DNA of 64,000 nucleotides from Pseudonocardia sp. SCN 73-27. Lineage in GTDB: Bacteria > Actinomycetota > Actinomycetes > Mycobacteriales > Pseudonocardiaceae. The stretch is from the NCBI GenBank assembly GCA_001725415.1, contig MEGH01000003.1, forward strand, positions 197,859 through 261,858. Direction: 5' to 3'. Under the pieces are notes generated by a model that was not told the origin of the DNA, searched no databases, and was given only the letters and a program-made list of their open reading frames with translations. Made by a program: the position numbers and the translations under genes. This document shows positions 61,029 to 64,000 of this stretch, piece by piece. Numbering within the stretch: the stretch's first letter is position 1; every line of letters begins with the position of its first letter.

Positions 61029-61462
61029 GACCGGCTCCGGCGCGGGCGGGTGGCCGACGGGCTCCACGCCCAGATCGCGAGCAGCACCGACGTCACGACG
61101 ATCGCGACGCCGAGCGGGATGTGCACCTGCAGGGTGCGGGCGTAGCCGATCCCGATCTGGAAGCCCTCGACCAGGAAGAGCACCACCGCGACGGGCAGGA
61201 CCCACAGCCGGCCGCGCCCACCGGTGACGTAGGCGATGGCGACCGCGATGGTGCCGATCGTGAGGAGACCCACGATCGACCCGACGAGGCCGTGGATCTC
61301 GATCGCCTCGACGTCGCCGGTGAGGAAGAGCCCGGCGAGGATCGGCTGGCACAGCACCGCGAGCAGGTGCAGCGTCACGACGATGCGCACCAGCCAGAGC
61401 GTCACGTGAGGGCCCCGGGGCGGCGCATCGGGTTCGGGTGGGGCGGGTGCGACGGTGTCCAC
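61025..61462 (-). CDS. Four-helix membrane protein preceding the multicopper oxidase
   Basis: 145 residues, four transmembrane helices (VRIVVTLHLLAVLCQPILAG, IVGLLTIGTIAVAIAYV, LPVAVVLFLVEGFQIGIG, PLGVAIVVTSVLLAIW) with a His in the first helix and EIHGLVG in the loop. It may bind haem or copper but is not recognised. GTG 61462 is preferred over TTG 61471 because TAGCTT lies exactly 7 bases upstream (leaderless). Coupled to the oxidase by GTGA. Confidence 0.75.
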   Translation of the reverse strand: MDTVAPAPPEPDAPPRGPHVTLWLVRIVVTLHLLAVLCQPILAGLFLTGDVEAIEIHGLVGSIVGLLTIGTIAVAIAYVTGGRGRLWVLPVAVVLFLVEGFQIGIGYARTLQVHIPLGVAIVVTSVLLAIWAWSPSATRPRRSRS

Positions 61463-61483
61463 GGGCACCAAGCTATACGTTGC

Positions 61484-61530
61484 CTGTCTACATATGCATC
61501 AGGGATGTCCCTGATGATTCACTGAGACAG
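61484..61530. promoter_or_regulatory. Nested palindromes between the PadR pair and the multicopper oxidase operon
   Basis: Inner CATCAGGG-ATGT-CCCTGATG (61497-61516) is perfect. Outer arms CTGTCT (61484-61489) and AGACAG (61525-61530) share nearly the same centre. The site lies between the divergent -10 boxes TAGCTT (61475-61470) and TAGACT (61547-61552). Confidence 0.6.
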
Positions 61531-61560
61531 CCTCGGGATCGCTACGTAGACTCGCTACTC

Positions 61561-61899
61561 GTGAGACCCGACAGCGTGCGCGGCCACCTCGACGGCCTGA
61601 TCCTCGCGGTGCTCGAGGCGGGCCCCCTGCACGGCTACGCGATCATCGAGGCCCTGCAGGCCCGCAGCGGCGGCGCGCTCGACCTGCCGACGGGCACCGT
61701 CTACCCGGCGCTGCGCCGCCTGGAGCGGGCCGGGAGCCTCGCCGGGTCGTGGAGCACCGTCGGTGGGCGGGAACGTCGCACCTACAAGCTCACCCGTGCC
61801 GGCAAGCACGCCCTCGCCGCGCAGCGCGGCGAGTGGGAGGAGTTCCGCGAGGTCGTCAGCCGCGTCCTGAGCGCCGACCCGTGGCCGGCGACGGGATGA
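61561..61899 (+). CDS. PadR-family transcriptional regulator
   Basis: A 112-residue winged-helix regulator: VRGHLDGLILAVLEAGPLHG, YAIIEALQARSGGALDLPTG, TVYPALRRLERAGSLAGSWS. Its C-terminal helix is short, as in the PadR type paired with an effector membrane protein. GTG 61561 lies 8 bases after TAGACT. The next gene overlaps it by four bases (ATGA). It likely controls the divergent copper-oxidase operon and itself through the palindromes between them. Confidence 0.88.
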   Translation: MRPDSVRGHLDGLILAVLEAGPLHGYAIIEALQARSGGALDLPTGTVYPALRRLERAGSLAGSWSTVGGRERRTYKLTRAGKHALAAQRGEWEEFREVVSRVLSADPWPATG

Positions 61900-62546
61900 C
61901 CGCCGCGACGGTCGATCCCGTCGACGCGCACGTCGACGCGCTCGGCGCGATGCTGCGCGGGCCCGCCCGGCTGCGCGCGAGCATGCTCGCCGAGGCCCGT
62001 GACGGCTTGGAGGACGCGGCGGAGTCGTTGTGCGGCACCGGGGTCGAACCCCGCGAGGCCCGCAGCCGCGCGGTCGCCGACTTCGGCGCCGTCGACGAGA
62101 TCGCGCCGCGCTACCAGGAGGAGCTCGCCGCGGCGCAGAGCCGGCGGACCGCGACGCTGATCGCGGTCACCTTCCCCGCCCTGATCCTGGTCTGGACGCT
62201 GCTCAAACAGGACAGCCCGGGCTCGCCGGTGGAGCTCACCCTCCTGTTCCACGTCGAGGCGGTCACGACGGTCGTCGCCGCGATCCTCGCCCTGGCGACG
62301 CTCCTCGCGGTGCGGCGGGCCCATCCTGCCCGGGCGCTGCGGGCGATCACGCTGGTCGGGACGCTCGCGCCCCTGGTCTGCGTCGTCACGGGGCTGACGA
62401 TGGCGCTGCTCGGCCCGTCGCATGGCAGCGCGCACCTGCCCGCCGCCTACGCCGCGACGGCGGTGGTGCTGGTCGCGCTGATCCGGTCGGTCGGCCGCGC
62501 CCACCGGGTACTGGTCCGCACCCGACGAATCCCCTGTGAGCGGTGA
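61896..62546 (+). CDS. PadR-coupled membrane protein with HAAS/permease-prefix domain
   Basis: 216 residues. The N-terminal ~80 residues (VDAHVDALGAMLRGPARLRA, MLAEARDGLEDAAESLCG, RSRAVADFGAVDEIAPRY) are the helical prefix domain commonly encoded next to PadR regulators. About four transmembrane helices follow. Such pairs usually couple sensing of membrane or antibiotic stress to regulation. The stop (62544-62546) lies inside the following 40-bp palindrome. Confidence 0.75.
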   Translation: MTAATVDPVDAHVDALGAMLRGPARLRASMLAEARDGLEDAAESLCGTGVEPREARSRAVADFGAVDEIAPRYQEELAAAQSRRTATLIAVTFPALILVWTLLKQDSPGSPVELTLLFHVEAVTTVVAAILALATLLAVRRAHPARALRAITLVGTLAPLVCVVTGLTMALLGPSHGSAHLPAAYAATAVVLVALIRSVGRAHRVLVRTRRIPCER

Positions 62547-62575
62547 TGGTCGCGATAGCGACCATCACCGCTCAC
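62536..62575. repeat. 40-bp palindrome, copy 4 (convergent gene junction)
   Basis: Perfect 18-bp stem GTGAGCGGTGATGGTCGC with loop GATA, between the convergent permease-prefix and LLM genes. Relative to the 23936 copy, the differences in the stem occur on both strands so that pairing is kept. Confidence 0.8.
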
Positions 62576-62584
62576 GACCCCTGA

Positions 62585-63781
62585 TCAAGCCTGACCCGCC
62601 GCCTGCTTCTCCGCCGCGTACTTGTCGGCCCACGCCTGGATCGCGGCACCGTTCTTCGCGTCGAGCTCACCGTGACGGCTGCGCGCCCACTCCTCCGCGG
62701 CGAGCAGCCGGCGCTGCGACGGCTGGAACGCGGGGATGACGTGGCGGGCGAACAGCTCGTAGTGGCGCTGCGTCGCCTCCCAGTTCGCCCAGTCGTGCTG
62801 CATCATCATGAAGCAGCCGAACCCACCGTTGGACTGGTCCATCAGCCGCTGGATCTGGGTGATCGCCTCGTCCGGGGTGCCGATGACGCCGAGGCCCGTC
62901 TCGTTGATCCACGCCACCCGGTCCTCGAAGGTGTCGCCCTCGGCGCGGAACGTCGGCAGCGCGAGCGTGCGCTGGGTGTAGTCGCAGAACTTGTCGAAGC
63001 CGTAGCGAACGTCCTCGATCGCCTGCTGCTTCGTCTCCGCGATGTGCATGGGGCCGACGAGGCGCCACCGCGACCGGTCGGGCGTGCGGCCGTGCTTCGC
63101 CGACTCGGCCTCGACGACGTCCCAGTGGTGGGCGAGCACGTCGAAACCCTCACGCGTGGTCGCGCCGATCGACAGCAGCGACAGCCCGTGCGTGCCGGCG
63201 AGGATCGGACCCGCCGGCGAGGCCGTCGCGGCCACGGCGACCTCGAAACACGGGTCGGAGTACGGCGCGAGCTGCGTGCGGGCGTCGACGACCTCGTAGC
63301 GGTCGTTGCGATGGGTGACCCGCTCGTCGGTGCGCAGCAGCCGCAGCAGGACGTCGAGGTCCTCCCCGAGCGCCGGACGCAGCTGCGACGGCTCCAGCCC
63401 GATCATCGCCGCGTCCGTGGGCAGCGACCCGGGGCCGACGCCGAGCATCAGCCTGCCGCGCAACAGGTGGTCGACCAGGATCGCGCGGTCGGCGATCCAC
63501 AGTGGATTGTGGTACGGCAGCGAGACGACACCCGTCCCCAGCGTGATGTGGCGGGTCAGCGCGCCGACGTGCGCGATGAACGTCAGCGGGTCGGCGATGA
63601 TCTCGGTGCCGGCGCTGTGGTGCTCACCGATCCAGGCCTCGTCGTAGCCGAGGCGGTCGAGCAGCTGGATGGTCTCGACGTCGCGCTGCAGCGACGTCGT
63701 CGCGTTCTGGGTGGGCGGGCTGTTGAACGGGGGCATGAAGATGCCGAACCGCAGCTTGTTGACGACGGGGTTCGCGGGCAT
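62585..63781 (-). CDS. LLM-class flavin-dependent monooxygenase (limonene monooxygenase-like)
   Basis: 398 residues: RFGIFMPPFNSPPTQNATTSL, YDEAWIGEHHSAGTEIIADP, SLPYHNPLWIADRAILVDHL, LMLGVGPGSLPTDA and NGGFGCFMMMQHDWAN. This is the LimB-like group that oxygenates terpenes or related compounds with FMNH2 supplied by a reductase. ATG 63781 has SD GAGG and excludes the Arg-rich upstream frame. The Fis-type regulator gene lies directly upstream on the same strand and may control it. Confidence 0.88.
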   Translation of the reverse strand: MPANPVVNKLRFGIFMPPFNSPPTQNATTSLQRDVETIQLLDRLGYDEAWIGEHHSAGTEIIADPLTFIAHVGALTRHITLGTGVVSLPYHNPLWIADRAILVDHLLRGRLMLGVGPGSLPTDAAMIGLEPSQLRPALGEDLDVLLRLLRTDERVTHRNDRYEVVDARTQLAPYSDPCFEVAVAATASPAGPILAGTHGLSLLSIGATTREGFDVLAHHWDVVEAESAKHGRTPDRSRWRLVGPMHIAETKQQAIEDVRYGFDKFCDYTQRTLALPTFRAEGDTFEDRVAWINETGLGVIGTPDEAITQIQRLMDQSNGGFGCFMMMQHDWANWEATQRHYELFARHVIPAFQPSQRRLLAAEEWARSRHGELDAKNGAAIQAWADKYAAEKQAAGQA

Positions 63782-63819
63782 GGTTGTCCTCCATCTCGTC
63801 GGCGGTCGCGACCGCCGGC

Positions 63820-64000
63820 CTACAGCGGGCGGCGCGCGCCGCGCGTCGGCGCGGCCGTGAGGTGATAGCGGCGGAGCTTCGCGTAGAGGGTTCCGCGGGA
63901 GATGCCCAGCCGGGCCGCGGCCGCGGCCTTGTTGCCGCCGCACTCGGCCAGCACCCCGGCGACGACCTCGGCCTCCGCGTGTTCGAGCAGGCCGAGCCCG
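63820..64000 (-). CDS. C-terminus of a Fis-type HTH regulator (AcoR-like), start outside the window
   Basis: The visible 59 residues read EHAEAEVVAGVLAECGGNKA, AAAARLGISRGTLYAKLRRY and end at TAG 63820, the Fis-family helix-turn-helix that closes GAF/sigma-54-activator-like regulators in actinobacteria. The sensory and any AAA+ domain are beyond the window. It precedes the LLM monooxygenase, so substrate-dependent activation of that gene is a reasonable inference. Confidence 0.75.
   Translation of the reverse strand, partial: GLGLLEHAEAEVVAGVLAECGGNKAAAAARLGISRGTLYAKLRRYHLTAAPTRGARRPL

Overview
The window is chromosomal DNA of a high-G+C actinomycete. The markers are a Kgd-type 2-oxoglutarate decarboxylase/dehydrogenase, an RsdA-type anti-sigma factor, F420/flavin luciferase-like monooxygenases, an NDMA-dependent alcohol dehydrogenase, DUF3090/DUF5703/DUF6104 proteins and a block that resembles the mycobacterial Rv2133c-Rv2137c region. 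A Pseudonocardia-like member of the Pseudonocardiaceae is the best guess (inference; no 16S is present). No rRNA or CRISPR is seen. One tRNA-Leu(GAG) lies at 22296-22380.

Layout. 1-7880: a catabolic locus with a sugar-type ABC ATPase, PhyH dioxygenase, OYE-type Fe-S flavoenzyme, SDR, enolase-superfamily enzyme, CapA-like metallophosphatase and FadR/GntR regulator. It is followed at 7881-9387 by an edge of wreckage (IS110 transposase remnant, MFS transporter remnant). 8467-19052: lipoprotein, esterase, 6-phosphogluconate dehydrogenase, two histidine phosphatases, the conserved SCO1664/DUF3090/phosphomutase/UppP block, aldo/keto reductase, DUF5703 and a phosphodiesterase-like protein. 19121-22207: a three-gene operon (M20 peptidase, SDR, quinone oxidoreductase). 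22405-23860: an ArsR-controlled SRPBCC-ArsR-DUF899 operon with a readable promoter and two operators. 24022-30905: a lipid/terpenoid/steroid-like degradation region (two acyl-CoA ligases, NDMA alcohol dehydrogenase, two NTF2-like proteins, SDR, PNPOx-like protein). It contains a deletion scar that fuses the remains of two lost genes.

31027-37300: small proteins, SixA-like phosphatase, decayed DUF11 protein, RsdA, an LLM monooxygenase-MarR pair with a perfect 20-bp palindrome, and a stand-alone radical SAM protein with an unusual cysteine motif. 37388-40647: GlmS with a small upstream partner, then a gene-free tract carrying five diverged copies of a hairpin-forming repeat, then a broken DUF559-type gene. 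40664-54780: a fused four-domain ABC exporter, aldo/keto reductase, adenine/adenosine deaminase, FadD, methyltransferase, DUF427, F420 LLM enzyme, Kgd and DUF6104. 54870-58555: a compact operon with a soluble FtsK/SpoIIIE-type ATPase, two small helical proteins and a 125-residue protein, with none of the other type VII secretion components beside it. This is the most likely undescribed system here. 58698-64000: DUF5134, a Tat-exported multicopper oxidase operon divergent from a PadR pair, an LLM monooxygenase and the end of a Fis-type regulator.

Across the window many operons are translationally coupled by 1- or 4-base overlaps. Twelve genes have a TANNNT -10 box only 6-8 bases before the start codon, which indicates leaderless mRNAs. 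Four 39-40-bp palindromes of one family lie between genes. All functional calls come from reading motifs in the sequence; no database search was run.
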